Source of the DNA: Marinobacter sp. JH2
GTDB lineage: Bacteria > Pseudomonadota > Gammaproteobacteria > Pseudomonadales > Oleiphilaceae
DNA length: 64,000 nucleotides
NCBI RefSeq assembly: GCF_004353225.1
Contig: NZ_CP037934.1
Coordinates: forward strand, 2,170,001-2,234,000
Direction: 5' to 3'
Each line of letters opens with the position of its first letter. Positions within the stretch are counted from its first letter, which is position 1. The translations under genes were made by a program, and so were the position numbers. The notes beneath the pieces were generated by a model that worked only from the letters and a program-made list of their open reading frames with translations, made no database searches and was not told where the DNA came from. Positions 1-9,951 of the stretch are shown piece after piece.

Positions 1-620
1 AGATAATTATCAAACCAAGAGTCAATAATCAGCGCCTGCAAAGGTGCACTGCGGTCACCTTTCGGAGGCGGAATCCTCTGGATCAGATCCTCAAGGACAT
101 CTTCAACGCCCAGACCACTTTTGGCACTGCAACGCACCGCATCCTGCGCTTCAATACCAATGATATCTTCAATCTCGGCCGCCACACGCTCTGGTTCAGC
201 CTGCGGAAGGTCCATTTTGTTCAGTACCGGAACAACCTCCAGCCCCTGCTCCAGCGCGGTATAGCAATTAGCCACTGACTGCGCCTCTACGCCTTGGCCA
301 GCATCTACAACCAGCAGCGCACCTTCACAGGCATACAGAGATCGAGAAACTTCGTACGAGAAGTCCACGTGCCCCGGTGTGTCGATGAAGTTCAACTTAT
401 AGGTTTCGCCATCTCGAGCCGTGTAGTTGAGCGTTACACTCTGGGCTTTGATGGTAATGCCCCGCTCTCTCTCGAGATCCATGGAGTCAAGCACCTGAGC
501 GGCCATTTCACGCTCGGTCAAACCGCCACAGCTTTGAATGAAACGATCCGCCAGCGTGGATTTACCGTGGTCGATGTGGGCAATGATGGAAAAGTTACGG
601 ATTCGGCTCAGTTCAGTCAC
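1..620 (-). CDS. lepA: Elongation factor 4 (LepA), N-terminal part, cut by window edge
   Basis: LepA is a translational GTPase that back-translocates or remodels stalled ribosomes. Read on the minus strand from a GTG at 620-618, the product opens with [20 protein letters not shown], which holds the G1 P-loop. ERGITIKA (G2 region), DTPGHVDF (G3) and NKMD (G4) follow. About 206 of the usual ~600 residues are present; the rest lies left of base 1. No ATG is available at this position, so a GTG start is inferred. lepA downstream of mucD is the order known in pseudomonads, although here a c-di-GMP gene sits between them. Confidence 0.93.
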   Translation of the reverse strand, partial: MTELSRIRNFSIIAHIDHGKSTLADRFIQSCGGLTEREMAAQVLDSMDLERERGITIKAQSVTLNYTARDGETYKLNFIDTPGHVDFSYEVSRSLYACEGALLVVDAGQGVEAQSVANCYTALEQGLEVVPVLNKMDLPQAEPERVAAEIEDIIGIEAQDAVRCSAKSGLGVEDVLEDLIQRIPPPKGDRSAPLQALIIDSWFDNY

Positions 621-722
621 AGACAATGATTACTCATATAAGACATGGGATTGAGCCCGGTATAGCCGCTACGGGTCCGGGAACGGCGTGATTTTACCGG
701 TATCCGGCCGCTATTGCCATGT

Positions 723-3446
723 TCAGGAAATAAGCGGCCTCTCATACTGGCGAATCAGGAACCCGATGAGGGCATCTTCATCCAGCGGATAGCTGAACAA
801 ATTGCCCTGGCTCTGAGCGCAACCAGCGGACTTCAAAAACGCCAGTTGTTGTACCGTTTCAACACCTTCGGCCACTACCGTCAGATGTAATTTGTGCGCC
901 AGAGCAATGACCGCTGAAGCAACATCGGTGGCGCTGACGTTGTAGGGGATATCACGAATAAATCCGTGATCGATCTTTATCACATCAAGGGGAAGCTGCT
1001 GCAACGCAACTAAAGAGCACGATCCCTTGCCGAAATCATCCAAAATCAGACAAACGCCGAGATCATTCAGCGAAACCAGCAGCTCACGTAGCATTCGCGG
1101 ATCTTCGTTGAGTAATTCCGCCGGAAGCTCCAACTCGATTCTGTCCGCAGCGACACCGGTTTCGGTAATCACCCGCCGGATTAAGTCTAAAAAGCCCGTA
1201 TCGGTGATTTGGCGAACCGAAAAATTAACCGCCATTTTTAGGGATTCAAAGCCCGCACGCTCCAGCGCCTGAACCTGAATACAAGCTTGCCGGAATGCCT
1301 GCTCACCCAACCGAATGATTAAGCCCGTTTCATCGGCTAGATTAATAAACTGCTGCGCGGGCACCACCCCCTTTTCAGGGTGGTGCCAACGCAAGAAGGC
1401 TTCGACTCCAATCACCTTCTGGGTCACCAAATCTACCTTTGGCTGATAATGCAGCACAAAACGATCCTCCTGCAGCGCCGTTGCCAACTCTTCTTGTTGC
1501 AACATGCGACGCGCGGCTTTGATGTTCATCGCCGGAGTAAAGAATTGGTAATTATTGCGGCCCATTTCTTTGGCTCGATACATGGCCAAATCCGCATACT
1601 TCATGAGTGTGCCCACGTCTTCGCTGTCATGGGGAACCATGGTGATACCAATGCTGACGGTCACGCCAATATCATGATCACTCAGCCTGACTCTCTGGCA
1701 CAAGCGCCGCAAAATCGTTTCCGCGACCTTGCTCGCCGCGTCGGTTCCACTAACCCTAGACAGCAGAACCACGAATTCATCGCCACCCAGGCGGGCCACG
1801 GAATCTTCTTCCCGAACACAGCCTTGGAGCCACTCAGCTACCTTTCGCAGCAACTCATCGCCGGCATCATGCCCCAGGGTATCGTTGATTCGCTTGAACC
1901 CGTCCAAATCCAGATACATCAAGGCCGCTGGTTCACCACTGCGGCGGGATCGTTGCACAACACTATTCAGACGGTCACGAAACAATTGCCGGTTGGCCAA
2001 CCCCGTTAAAGGGTCGAAAAAAGCTAACCGGTGCAATTCTGATTGCGCCGCTTTTAACTGTGTCAGGTCACGCAAACTCAACACGACCCCGCTTACCCCG
2101 GGCACACTCAGCATAGACGTGAAGGTACCTTCCATCTCACGGCACTGTCCGCCGGCATCATTGATACGAGCTCGCACCGCCGGCATCTGCTTACCCGGAG
2201 AAGACACAGCATCCTTGAAGGCCTGCCGCAACCCCGCCCAATCGTCAGGATTAACCAAAGACTTAAAGTTCAGATCTGAGATCCGGTCCGGATCAAAACC
2301 AAGAATATCCCGGGCGGACGGACTCGCGTACATCGGGCTGCCCGATCGATTCATGACCATCGTCACGTTTGCAGCGCCTTCGGTAATCGCTCGATACCGA
2401 CCCGCACTGACCTGAGCCCCCAGACGTGACCGCACCAGCAAGAGAACGAGCAGGTACATCAGAACACTAATAGCCAATCCCGAGCCTAGAACAATCGGAG
2501 GGCGGGGGTCCGAGGCCAGATAGTCAAAGGCGGGGGTAGACCGCGTTTGCAATAGCCATTCTCGACCACCATGAGAGACAGTTTGGCTGAGCTCGAAACT
2601 GAACTCGTTATCCAGCGACCCCAAGTTGGAGCCATACATAAGAGTATTCCGGGAAACGACGGCGGCATCGTATATACGCACATCAAGAAACGGGGAAATC
2701 AGACCAACAATGCCATCCAGCAAGTTATTCATACGGAAGGCACTGAACACATAGCCCGCCAGCATCATTCGGCGCTCGGTTCTGACATCCGGCATGGCCC
2801 CACCCTGGTATACGGGGTAATACATGAGGAAACCTGCCTGGTCTTCGGCCAAGGCTTCCTGAACCAACACGACCTTGCCCGTTACCATTGGTTTTGCTTC
2901 ATCGCGGGCCCGCTCCATGGTCACCCGGTGGATAGGATCACTGAAGGCGTTGTAGCCAAGGGCACTCAGATTTCGCTCCGTACCGGGCTCGAGGTACACC
3001 ATGGGGTAATAATAAGGCCCAGTCCCCAGCGGTTTTACCAAGTACTTATACACCCCTTCGGCCCGAACAAAAGCAATGTGATCCGCCATTTGGCGAACGC
3101 CAATCCTTTGTACGTAACCGATCCCTTCTATTCCGGGGTAATAACGATTGATGTCGACTTTCTCAACGTACTCGCGCCACTCATCACGACTGACCTCACC
3201 TTTCACCGCAAACAGACCTGCACTGCCAGCCAATACCTGTTCGTAGTTCAGCAGCCGCTCTTCAATGGCCGTTTTCAGCTGCAAGGATTGAGCGCGAAAT
3301 TTGGCTTCAGCCCGGTCTTCCACCAAACGGATGGAAACCTGCCAAAGCAAGATAGTGACGCAAACAGAAGCAATAAAAACGAGCAATGCCAACCAGGAAT
3401 TGCGCAGCTTAAGCAGTTGGCGGAGGGATAATTCCTTGTTTTTCAT
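723..3446 (-). CDS. CHASE-PAS-GGDEF-EAL cyclic-di-GMP signalling protein
   Basis: A membrane sensor of about 907 residues. The start is taken at MKNKELSLRQ (3446), not the in-frame codon 33 residues upstream. Order of domains: a transmembrane helix near residues 20-40, a periplasmic CHASE-type sensor (YPGIEGIGYVQ), a second helix (about 320-340), a PAS domain, GGDEF near 554-558, then EAL to the C terminus. The GGDEF motif is intact. An RxxD inhibitory site (REED) lies five residues before it, so diguanylate cyclase activity with product inhibition is expected. The EAL motif reads EAF. The Asn (VNFS), DDFG, IKID, EGVE and SQG positions are kept, but the Glu of the ITE-type motif is Ala (codon 1119-1121). 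Phosphodiesterase activity is therefore doubtful. Confidence 0.9.
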   Translation of the reverse strand: MKNKELSLRQLLKLRNSWLALLVFIASVCVTILLWQVSIRLVEDRAEAKFRAQSLQLKTAIEERLLNYEQVLAGSAGLFAVKGEVSRDEWREYVEKVDINRYYPGIEGIGYVQRIGVRQMADHIAFVRAEGVYKYLVKPLGTGPYYYPMVYLEPGTERNLSALGYNAFSDPIHRVTMERARDEAKPMVTGKVVLVQEALAEDQAGFLMYYPVYQGGAMPDVRTERRMMLAGYVFSAFRMNNLLDGIVGLISPFLDVRIYDAAVVSRNTLMYGSNLGSLDNEFSFELSQTVSHGGREWLLQTRSTPAFDYLASDPRPPIVLGSGLAISVLMYLLVLLLVRSRLGAQVSAGRYRAITEGAANVTMVMNRSGSPMYASPSARDILGFDPDRISDLNFKSLVNPDDWAGLRQAFKDAVSSPGKQMPAVRARINDAGGQCREMEGTFTSMLSVPGVSGVVLSLRDLTQLKAAQSELHRLAFFDPLTGLANRQLFRDRLNSVVQRSRRSGEPAALMYLDLDGFKRINDTLGHDAGDELLRKVAEWLQGCVREEDSVARLGGDEFVVLLSRVSGTDAASKVAETILRRLCQRVRLSDHDIGVTVSIGITMVPHDSEDVGTLMKYADLAMYRAKEMGRNNYQFFTPAMNIKAARRMLQQEELATALQEDRFVLHYQPKVDLVTQKVIGVEAFLRWHHPEKGVVPAQQFINLADETGLIIRLGEQAFRQACIQVQALERAGFESLKMAVNFSVRQITDTGFLDLIRRVITETGVAADRIELELPAELLNEDPRMLRELLVSLNDLGVCLILDDFGKGSCSLVALQQLPLDVIKIDHGFIRDIPYNVSATDVASAVIALAHKLHLTVVAEGVETVQQLAFLKSAGCAQSQGNLFSYPLDEDALIGFLIRQYERPLIS

Positions 3447-3567
3447 ATTGTCACCGGGTCCATCCCATGACTGAAGGTCCGAAAGATCCGGAGAGTATAG
3501 CAAACGCTCCCGGTCATGTCGTGACACGCCCGGGAGCCAGCGCACAGCTTCAAAAAATAGCGTTAAC

Positions 3568-5043
3568 CTAAGGCCTCATCACCAGATAGATTGGCCGCCC
3601 CTGACGCACCACCCGCACTGACACTGCCTGACCATCCGGCAAACTTTCTACTACTGTCCGGAACGCCTTCAGTGAACCCACCGGTTTGCGGTTTATTTCG
3701 GTGATGATGTCACGGGTTCGAATTCCCGCTTTCAAGGCCGGGCCCCGCTCAACACCGGTCACCAGGACTCCACTTTCAACACCCGCAGCACGGGCGTTTT
3801 CTGGCGTCAGCGGCTCAATAGTCAGACCAAGAGCACCGGTTTTTCCGTCAAGGGGATCACGGCTCTTCGAGCGGCTGGCAGGGCCATCTTCCGGCAACTC
3901 TCCGATCTCCACATCAAGCTCGATCTCATCCCCCCCTCTAAGCACGGTCAGCCGCGCCGATTCACCTACTGGTGTGCGGCCCACTTTCGGAGGCAGATCC
4001 GACGATAGTTCGACCTCTTCACCGTTATACTCCAGCACGATATCGCCAGACCGCAGTCCACCCGCCTGCGCGGGTGAATTAATCATCACCTCAGCAATCA
4101 GGGCACCACGAGGCCGTTTCAGACCAAAAGTTTCGGCAAGATCACGATTAACTTCCTGAATCAGTACGCCCAACCAGCCACGAGCGACAGAGCCTTCATC
4201 ACGAAGCTGACGAAACACACTCATGGCGTCATCGATCGGAATCGCAAACGACACGCCCATGAACCCGCCAGAACGCGTATAAATCTGAGAGTTGATGCCA
4301 ATCACTTCGCCGTCCAGATTAAACAGCGGCCCACCGGAATTTCCGGGGTTAATCGCAACATCGGTTTGAATGAAAGGAACATAGTTTTCGGAGGGTAAAG
4401 AGCGGCCAAGCGCACTGACGATACCTGCCGTCACCGTGTAATCAAACCCGAACGGTGAACCGATCGCGAACACCCATTCACCTACTTTGAGCTCTTCGGA
4501 ACTGCCTACCTGAACCACGGGCAAATCGTCGGCATTCTCGATTTTTAAAACGGCCATATCGGAACGAGGATCGGTACCCACAATCGTCGCAACAAACTCC
4601 CGACGATCGTTCAGACGAACCCTCACTTCGTCGGCACCTTCAACCACATGGTTATTGGTCAGCACATACCCATCTTTGGAAACGATGAAACCGGAGCCCA
4701 TTGAGCGTGCTGGCTGTTTACCACCTGGAGCACCACCAAAAGGCGAATTCGGGCCGCGAAAGAAATCCTGGAAAAAGGGCGGCAACTGATCCAGCTGTTC
4801 CTCGTCAAACGGCAACCCCTGAAAGCGCGACCTGCGACCCGCAGCTTCACTGGTGGTACTGATATTTACGACGGCACTGGAGTTTTCTTCAACAAGCTCG
4901 GTGAAATCCGGCAAGCCCCGCGCCGCCGCCTGTTGACTCCATAGAACCGATACCAGAACCGCTAACACCAGCCACACGCCCGACATGACGTCCGATCGGA
5001 ACAAATCGGGATAACGAGCAACCGGCGTAGTTATTTTTTGCAT
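3568..5043 (-). CDS. mucD: Periplasmic serine protease MucD (DegP/HtrA family)
   Basis: Periplasmic protease and chaperone of the envelope-stress regulon. The ATG at 5043 is preceded by a strong AAGGGGGG ribosome site; the longer reading from 5109 lacks one. The N terminus carries a hydrophobic export segment ending near QQAAARG. The catalytic triad is visible: His in TNNHVVEG, Asp in DPRSDMAVLK and Ser in GNSGGPLF. Two PDZ domains follow, roughly residues 275-365 and 395-485. The length (~491 aa) is normal for Do-type proteases. It is last in algU-mucABCD, with about 85 bases after mucC. Confidence 0.95.
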   Translation of the reverse strand: MQKITTPVARYPDLFRSDVMSGVWLVLAVLVSVLWSQQAAARGLPDFTELVEENSSAVVNISTTSEAAGRRSRFQGLPFDEEQLDQLPPFFQDFFRGPNSPFGGAPGGKQPARSMGSGFIVSKDGYVLTNNHVVEGADEVRVRLNDRREFVATIVGTDPRSDMAVLKIENADDLPVVQVGSSEELKVGEWVFAIGSPFGFDYTVTAGIVSALGRSLPSENYVPFIQTDVAINPGNSGGPLFNLDGEVIGINSQIYTRSGGFMGVSFAIPIDDAMSVFRQLRDEGSVARGWLGVLIQEVNRDLAETFGLKRPRGALIAEVMINSPAQAGGLRSGDIVLEYNGEEVELSSDLPPKVGRTPVGESARLTVLRGGDEIELDVEIGELPEDGPASRSKSRDPLDGKTGALGLTIEPLTPENARAAGVESGVLVTGVERGPALKAGIRTRDIITEINRKPVGSLKAFRTVVESLPDGQAVSVRVVRQGRPIYLVMRP

Positions 5044-5127
5044 GAGAACCCCCCTTATTTTAGCCGTTGGTCTGGCGTTACAATTTATGGCTGAACGGCT
5101 ACTTTTCAACTTAAAAAACGGTAGGTT

Positions 5128-5577
5128 TTACAGACAGGTGACCGACGCTATCCGGTTTACTCGAACCATATGAGGCTGAAAGCGATCTCCCAACCTGGAT
5201 TGCCAGCGGCGCACCAACCCGAACCCCGCCCCTAAACCCACTAGCGCACCAATAAATGCCACCAAGTCCGTTTCACCTAGCAATCGGAACGCTCCGATAC
5301 TTGCCAAAACCATGAGCAGCAAAGGCACCCCGTATACCGCCAAAGAGGCCGCCAGCAACGATTGCTCATCCATACCGATGACGACTTCGTCGCCAACCTG
5401 CGCAGCGGACGTATTCAATACCAACACCTGATTGGCCTTCCCTCCCGACACCGCCGCAAGCGCGCGCTGGCCACAACCCGCTCGGGCCGAACAACTCTCG
5501 CACGCGCTGGTCTGAATCGTTTGCACCCAAGCCTGCGTTCCCTGAAGGGCAATCACCTTTCCGGTTTCAGTGATCAC
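5128..5577 (-). CDS. rseC: RseC/MucC-family regulator of sigma-E
   Basis: A small inner-membrane protein of the SoxR-reducing/RseC family. The cytoplasmic part has a cysteine cluster (ACESCSARAGC). Two membrane helices follow (SLAVYGVPLLLMVLASIG and FIGALVGLGAGFGL). A GTG at 5577 gives an N terminus VITETGKVIAL, matching the family better than the ATG at 5607, and it has a GGGTGG ribosome site within the end of mucB. The gene then overlaps mucB by 11 bases, implying translational coupling. The role in sigma-E control is known from the family; the exact mechanism is not readable here. Confidence 0.88.
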   Translation of the reverse strand: MITETGKVIALQGTQAWVQTIQTSACESCSARAGCGQRALAAVSGGKANQVLVLNTSAAQVGDEVVIGMDEQSLLAASLAVYGVPLLLMVLASIGAFRLLGETDLVAFIGALVGLGAGFGLVRRWQSRLGDRFQPHMVRVNRIASVTCL

Positions 5578-6613
5578 TTGCCACCCACCCTTGAGCCAGC
5601 GCATCATCGATCGACACCGAGCGGGCGACTTTTCGGGCCGTTGCAGGCGGAATTTCCCCGACCACGACTATCAAAAATGGTCGTTCCGCTGCCGATACTT
5701 CGTGAATATAGACCGTAGACGCTCCCACCCTTGACGCGCCTGTTGGCATTTTGACCCCTTTGACCGGTTCGACAAATACCGAAAACGTTGCTAAACCATC
5801 CGAGAACGCAACCGCTTTGCCATTACTGGAACTAGGGGTGGCGGCCGCCATGTAACCGTCCGGACGCCAATTCAATGTCCAACCGGTCATTCGCCCCACG
5901 GATGACTGTTGAAGTTCAGGCATACCGAGACGGCGAGTTATCTCACGCCCCTCGGTTTGCACTTCAAATTTTTCGTCGGCGATATCCTCAGTAATCTCCA
6001 GACTGGTGTACTGGAAGTGTTCCAAAACCGCCTCATCCACGTCACGAACATGGCTTTTAACCAATAGACCGGTTTCTTTTTCAATCCAAAGGCGATGGCT
6101 GTAACGATGGTTGTCCTTAGCAGTCAGATCTACCGCCACCACATCGTAGCCAGCCACCCGGTCTGCACCAAGCAAAGCAGGCTGATACCATTGACCGACC
6201 GGCATGAGTTGACTCGTAAAGGCCTCGGCAAACGGCCCCGACGGGATGACCTCATCTAAACGAATACGTCCTTGATCCGGCAACACACAGACGACATCCA
6301 TGCCTTTACGAACAATTTCACCTGAGCCGCCGTCTTGCATTACCAACCGCTCTTCCACCTGTCCGTTGTGGTACCGATGGGCAATATGCATTGAATGCAC
6401 CTGGTCTCCCCGGGCGTATACAAACACGCCTTCATAGGACGTCATGTTCAATGCCGGGCCTAGACGCTCCAACCAGTCCATTGCGGTCATTGAAGATGGT
6501 GCTGCAGCCTGATTATTTTCAGCATATGCCGCCATGGCGGGCGCAAACAACACCCACAAGGCAAGCATCAGCTTTCGAACCGTGGCGAGTTCGCCTTTAA
6601 GCGAAACATTCAT
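5567..6613 (-). CDS. mucB: Sigma-E regulatory protein MucB/RseB
   Basis: Periplasmic lipid/LPS-sensing protein that shields the anti-sigma factor MucA from cleavage. The start at MNVSLKGE (6613) has an AGGTG ribosome site 7 bases upstream; a TTG 21 bases further up is less likely. A cleavable signal peptide (LMLALWVLFAPAMAAYA) is followed by the MucB/RseB fold. Recognisable segments are MDWLERL near the start, YEGVFVYARGDQVHSMHIAHR and the basic C-terminal region. About 348 aa, normal for the family. It lies between mucA and mucC. Confidence 0.92.
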   Translation of the reverse strand: MNVSLKGELATVRKLMLALWVLFAPAMAAYAENNQAAAPSSMTAMDWLERLGPALNMTSYEGVFVYARGDQVHSMHIAHRYHNGQVEERLVMQDGGSGEIVRKGMDVVCVLPDQGRIRLDEVIPSGPFAEAFTSQLMPVGQWYQPALLGADRVAGYDVVAVDLTAKDNHRYSHRLWIEKETGLLVKSHVRDVDEAVLEHFQYTSLEITEDIADEKFEVQTEGREITRRLGMPELQQSSVGRMTGWTLNWRPDGYMAAATPSSSNGKAVAFSDGLATFSVFVEPVKGVKMPTGASRVGASTVYIHEVSAAERPFLIVVVGEIPPATARKVARSVSIDDALAQGWVASDH

Positions 6614-6630
6614 ATCCAGACACCTCGGGC

Positions 6631-7191
6631 TCAATAGCCACCGTTTGCACTGACCATTCTCGCGTACCCCATAGAACCACGCCCTGCGCCGACGCTGTTA
6701 TGTTGGGCATGTTCCAGCAAGTACTGTCGCACTTGGCGCAACTGCTGTTCATCCAATCTCTGCAAAGCGACTTCTTCCGCACTCAACACGAGCTGTGGCG
6801 AAACCTCGCCTGCTTCGCTCAACGCCAGCGAACTTTCTACCTCAACCGGTGAAGTTCCCCAACCGGCTCCGGCACCAAACCCAACCACCAGAGCCAAAGT
6901 TATCATAGCCGCCACTGGCCAATGCCAGTACCCGCCAGCACGGACGTTGGTGGCTGCCGCATCTGCAGCTGGGGCTTCCTGGTCATCAATTGCAGCTCGA
7001 ACCGCACTTGCAACATTCACACCGTATGACGCACTCGGTGCTTCGTGCATCAGGTCGCGCACCTGCTGCCATCTTTGCCATTGCCCTGTGACTTCGCTCT
7101 GATCGTCGTGCGAAAGCAATCTACGCACTGAAAGCTCGTCCGCTTCATCGTCCATCATTGCTGACAGAGTTTCTCTGAGACGCTCATCCAT
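6631..7191 (-). CDS. mucA: Anti-sigma-E factor MucA/RseA
   Basis: Inner-membrane anti-sigma factor that holds AlgU inactive until regulated proteolysis. The start MDERLRETLS (7191) has a GAGGT ribosome site 8 bases upstream. The N-terminal ~75 residues form the sigma-binding domain (MMDDEADELSVRRLL, WQRWQQVRDLM). One membrane helix follows (WPVAAMITLALVVGFGAG), then a periplasmic tail rich in Glu and Gln. About 186 aa. It sits 15 bases after algU. No truncation of the mucoid type is seen. Confidence 0.92.
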   Translation of the reverse strand: MDERLRETLSAMMDDEADELSVRRLLSHDDQSEVTGQWQRWQQVRDLMHEAPSASYGVNVASAVRAAIDDQEAPAADAAATNVRAGGYWHWPVAAMITLALVVGFGAGAGWGTSPVEVESSLALSEAGEVSPQLVLSAEEVALQRLDEQQLRQVRQYLLEHAQHNSVGAGRGSMGYARMVSANGGY

Positions 7192-7206
7192 CGGATGCAA
7201 CCTCAC

Positions 7207-7893
7207 TTACGTCACTGAATGATTAAGTAGTGGACCAATGTGTCGATCCACTGCATCCCGGGCTCTGAAGATCCGGGAACGGACCGTTCCAATCGGGCAC
7301 TCCAGAATCCGAGCAATATCTTCATAACTGAGACCGTCATATTCTCTGAGCAAGAAAGCGGATCTTAGTTCCTCAGGAAGTGCGGCAATGGCTTCGGCCA
7401 AGGCTTTTTGCAGCTGGTCTTTTTGCAGAAGTTTTTCTGGTGACGCCACATCCCTTAATCGACGACCGTCGTCATAGTTTTCCGCCTCGGAAGAATCCAC
7501 TGAGCCTTGCGGCCGACGCCCTCGGGCCTCGAGATGATTTTTTGCGGTATTCACCGCAATACGATACAACCAGGTGTAAAATGCACTGTCACCGCGAAAC
7601 CGATCGATGGCGCGAAACGCTTTAATAAACGTTTCTTGCGCCAAATCCATCACTTCGTGACTGTCGTAAACGTAACGGCTGATAATCGAGGCCACCCGAG
7701 ACTGATACTTCACCACCAGCAGATCAAACGCGGCCCGATCCCCATGCCGAACTTTGCGGACCAGCTGCAAATCCGTCTGGCTTTCAGTCTTCTCGCTCGT
7801 TGTAGAATCTTTATCGGAAATCATGGGCGAAGCAACGGCGTGTCCCGTTTGGTTGGCCAGCTGGGTGGCTTTTAATCGGCTCGCTTGTGTCAT
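7207..7893 (-). CDS. algU: RNA polymerase sigma factor AlgU/RpoE (ECF)
   Basis: Extracytoplasmic-function sigma factor for envelope stress. Region 2 is clear (DLAQETFIKAFRAIDRFRGD, FYTWLYRIAVNTAKNHL) and region 4 ends LSYEDIARILECPIGTVRSR. The start MTQASRLKAT (7893) has a GGAA ribosome site 7 bases upstream. Upstream in-frame starts (to 7959) would lie at or before the transcription start of the predicted promoter. With this start the protein has roughly 34 extra polar N-terminal residues relative to the usual ~193 aa AlgU. A later Met (7824) is possible but lacks a ribosome site. Confidence 0.93.
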   Translation of the reverse strand: MTQASRLKATQLANQTGHAVASPMISDKDSTTSEKTESQTDLQLVRKVRHGDRAAFDLLVVKYQSRVASIISRYVYDSHEVMDLAQETFIKAFRAIDRFRGDSAFYTWLYRIAVNTAKNHLEARGRRPQGSVDSSEAENYDDGRRLRDVASPEKLLQKDQLQKALAEAIAALPEELRSAFLLREYDGLSYEDIARILECPIGTVRSRIFRARDAVDRHIGPLLNHSVT

Positions 7894-7967
7894 TGTGTTA
7901 TTCCGGTGTTCATACATGAACCCAGGTTGCCGACAGCAACCGGTTCGAGACATATCCATCGGGCCAA

Positions 7968-7994
7968 ATAGACAGCAAGCACAAAGTTTAGTTC
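7968..7994 (-). promoter_or_regulatory. Candidate autoregulatory sigma-E (AlgU) promoter
   Basis: On the minus strand, GAACTA (7994-7989) is separated by 16 bases from TCTAT (7972-7968). The known AlgU/RpoE consensus is GAACTT-N16/17-TCTGA, so the -35 matches 5 of 6 and the spacing is right. A start near 7961 leaves a ~65-base leader before algU. That leader holds a GGTTGC/GCAACC hairpin (7925-7941). Confidence 0.6.
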
Positions 7995-8031
7995 AATACA
8001 CTTCCACATTATGGCCTGCGACAACAACCCA

Positions 8032-9639
8032 ATGCCACAATCCTACGAATACGATGTTCTTATTATTGGCAGCGGCGCTGCCGGACTGACCGTCGCTTTG
8101 AATTTGCCAGAGCACTTAAATGTTTGCGTAATCAGTAAAGCTGACATCAGCTCCGGTGCGACGCTGTGGGCGCAAGGTGGCATTGCTGCGGTTCTCGATG
8201 CAACCGACTCGGTAGAAAACCATATTCAAGACACCCTAAACGCAGGGGGTGGTTTGTGCCACGAAGATGCAGTGCGCTTTACGGTAGAACACGGCAAAGA
8301 AAGCATCGACTGGCTCATTGAGTCCGGCGTGACCTTCACTCGCAAAGAAAACAACGATCAATACCACCTGACCCGTGAAGGCGGTCACAGCCATCGCCGC
8401 ATCATTCATGCCGCCGATGCGACGGGACAAGCCGTATCGACTACGCTCGCCAGCCAGGCAGCAGCCAAGCGAAACATTGAACTCAAATCTGGCCGGGTCG
8501 CGGTTGATTTAATAACCAACCGAAATCTGTCACTACCCGGAAACCGCTGCGTAGGGGCTTACGTACTTAACCTTGAAGACAATCACGTGGAACTTTACCG
8601 CGCGCGCTTCACCGTGATCGCAACCGGTGGCGCTTCCAAAGCGTACCGCTACACAACCAATCCCGATGGCGCGTCCGGTGACGGCATCGCCATGGCATGG
8701 CGAGCCGGCTGCAGGGTCACCAACATGGAATTCAACCAGTTCCACCCAACTTGCTTGTACCACCCCCACGCCAAATCCTTCTTAATCACCGAGGCGGTTC
8801 GCGGTGAAGGCGGCGTATTAAGATTGCCGGATGGCAGCCGATTCATGAACAAGTTTGACGAACGTGCCGAGTTGGCACCTCGTGATGTTGTCGCCCGAGC
8901 CATCGACCACGAAATGAAGCGCTTAGGTGCTGATTACCTATATCTGGACATCAGCCACAAACCGGCGGACTTCATCAAACACCACTTCCCGACGATTTAC
9001 GAAAAATGCCTCGGTTTCGGCATCGACATCACTAAAGACCCGATTCCCGTGGTGCCGGCTGCCCACTACACTTGCGGCGGTATCATCAGTGACAAGCGCG
9101 CAAGAACCGACATTAACCAGCTCTATGTCGTCGGAGAAGCTGCCTTTACCGGTCTCCACGGCGCCAACCGCATGGCCAGCAACTCGCTGTTAGAATGTCT
9201 GGTATATGGCCGCGCGGCCGCTCAGGACATCGCTCGCCGAGAAGCAGACATCCCCCATGTGCCCTCTGTGCCCGCGTGGGACGAAAGTCAGGTCCGGGAC
9301 TCAGACGAAGATGTCATTATTTCCCACAACTGGGACGAATTGCGCCACTTTATGTGGGATTATGTCGGCATTGTGCGCACCACCAAACGCCTGCATCGTG
9401 CCAAACACCGAGTAGATCTTCTGCAAGGCGAGATCAACGAGTTCTACAGTAACTATCGGGTGACCAACGACCTCATTGAATTACGTAATTTGGTCACCAT
9501 ATCAGACCTGATCATATGCTCGGCTCTGCAACGCAAAGAAAGCCGCGGGCTGCACTACACCCTGGACTACCCGCAGACCCAAAGCGACGCCCGAGATACC
9601 GTGCTGATGCCCACAACTTACCGAACTCTGGCTCCCTGA
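8032..9639 (+). CDS. nadB: L-aspartate oxidase
   Basis: FAD enzyme oxidising L-aspartate to iminoaspartate, the first step of de novo NAD synthesis. The dinucleotide site is [13 protein letters not shown]. The family marks [36 protein letters not shown] and AAHYTCGG are all present. About 535 aa, full length. The start MPQSYEYDV (8032) aligns with family N termini; an upstream ATG at 8011 would add seven residues. Neither has a clear ribosome site. Divergent from algU, as in pseudomonads. Confidence 0.95.
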   Translation: MPQSYEYDVLIIGSGAAGLTVALNLPEHLNVCVISKADISSGATLWAQGGIAAVLDATDSVENHIQDTLNAGGGLCHEDAVRFTVEHGKESIDWLIESGVTFTRKENNDQYHLTREGGHSHRRIIHAADATGQAVSTTLASQAAAKRNIELKSGRVAVDLITNRNLSLPGNRCVGAYVLNLEDNHVELYRARFTVIATGGASKAYRYTTNPDGASGDGIAMAWRAGCRVTNMEFNQFHPTCLYHPHAKSFLITEAVRGEGGVLRLPDGSRFMNKFDERAELAPRDVVARAIDHEMKRLGADYLYLDISHKPADFIKHHFPTIYEKCLGFGIDITKDPIPVVPAAHYTCGGIISDKRARTDINQLYVVGEAAFTGLHGANRMASNSLLECLVYGRAAAQDIARREADIPHVPSVPAWDESQVRDSDEDVIISHNWDELRHFMWDYVGIVRTTKRLHRAKHRVDLLQGEINEFYSNYRVTNDLIELRNLVTISDLIICSALQRKESRGLHYTLDYPQTQSDARDTVLMPTTYRTLAP

Positions 9640-9678
9640 ATCAGAGCCTTCAACAAACGCTTAAAGACGGAACCCGTT

Positions 9679-9951
9679 ATGTCCGACACCCAAGAAACAA
9701 ACGCGCACACTGAGTTCCACCGTCTTTGGTGGCACAGCCGTCGCGGCATGCTGGAGCTGGACGTTCTGCTTCTCCCGTTTCTGGAAGAAGCTTACCGAGA
9801 CCTCGAACCGGAAGACCAGGCACGTTACCGCAAGCTGTTGAGCTGCGAAGATGCGGACATGTTTGAATGGTTCATGCAGCGCAGCAAACCTGAAGACGCC
9901 GATCTCCGCCGCATCGTCGAAATGATTCTGAACCGTGTCCAGCCGGATTGA
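9679..9951 (+). CDS. sdhE: FAD assembly factor SdhE (YgfY/CptB)
   Basis: A 90-residue protein that promotes covalent flavinylation of succinate dehydrogenase and fumarate reductase. The hallmark RRGMLELD is present at residues 21-28. [24 protein letters not shown] and a C-terminal helix follow. It lies 40 bases after nadB and overlaps the next gene (ygfX) by 17 bases, the conserved ygfY-ygfX arrangement. Confidence 0.93.
   Translation: MSDTQETNAHTEFHRLWWHSRRGMLELDVLLLPFLEEAYRDLEPEDQARYRKLLSCEDADMFEWFMQRSKPEDADLRRIVEMILNRVQPD

Noticed and set aside
3713..3733. GGTTCGAATTCCCGC, resembling a tRNA T-arm
   Set aside because: It lies inside mucD in frame with conserved PDZ sequence, and no acceptor stem, D-arm or anticodon arm is present around it.
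4659..5043. Alternative longer mucD start at 5109
   Set aside because: The extension has no ribosome site, whereas ATG 5043 has AAGGGGGG and gives a proper export signal.
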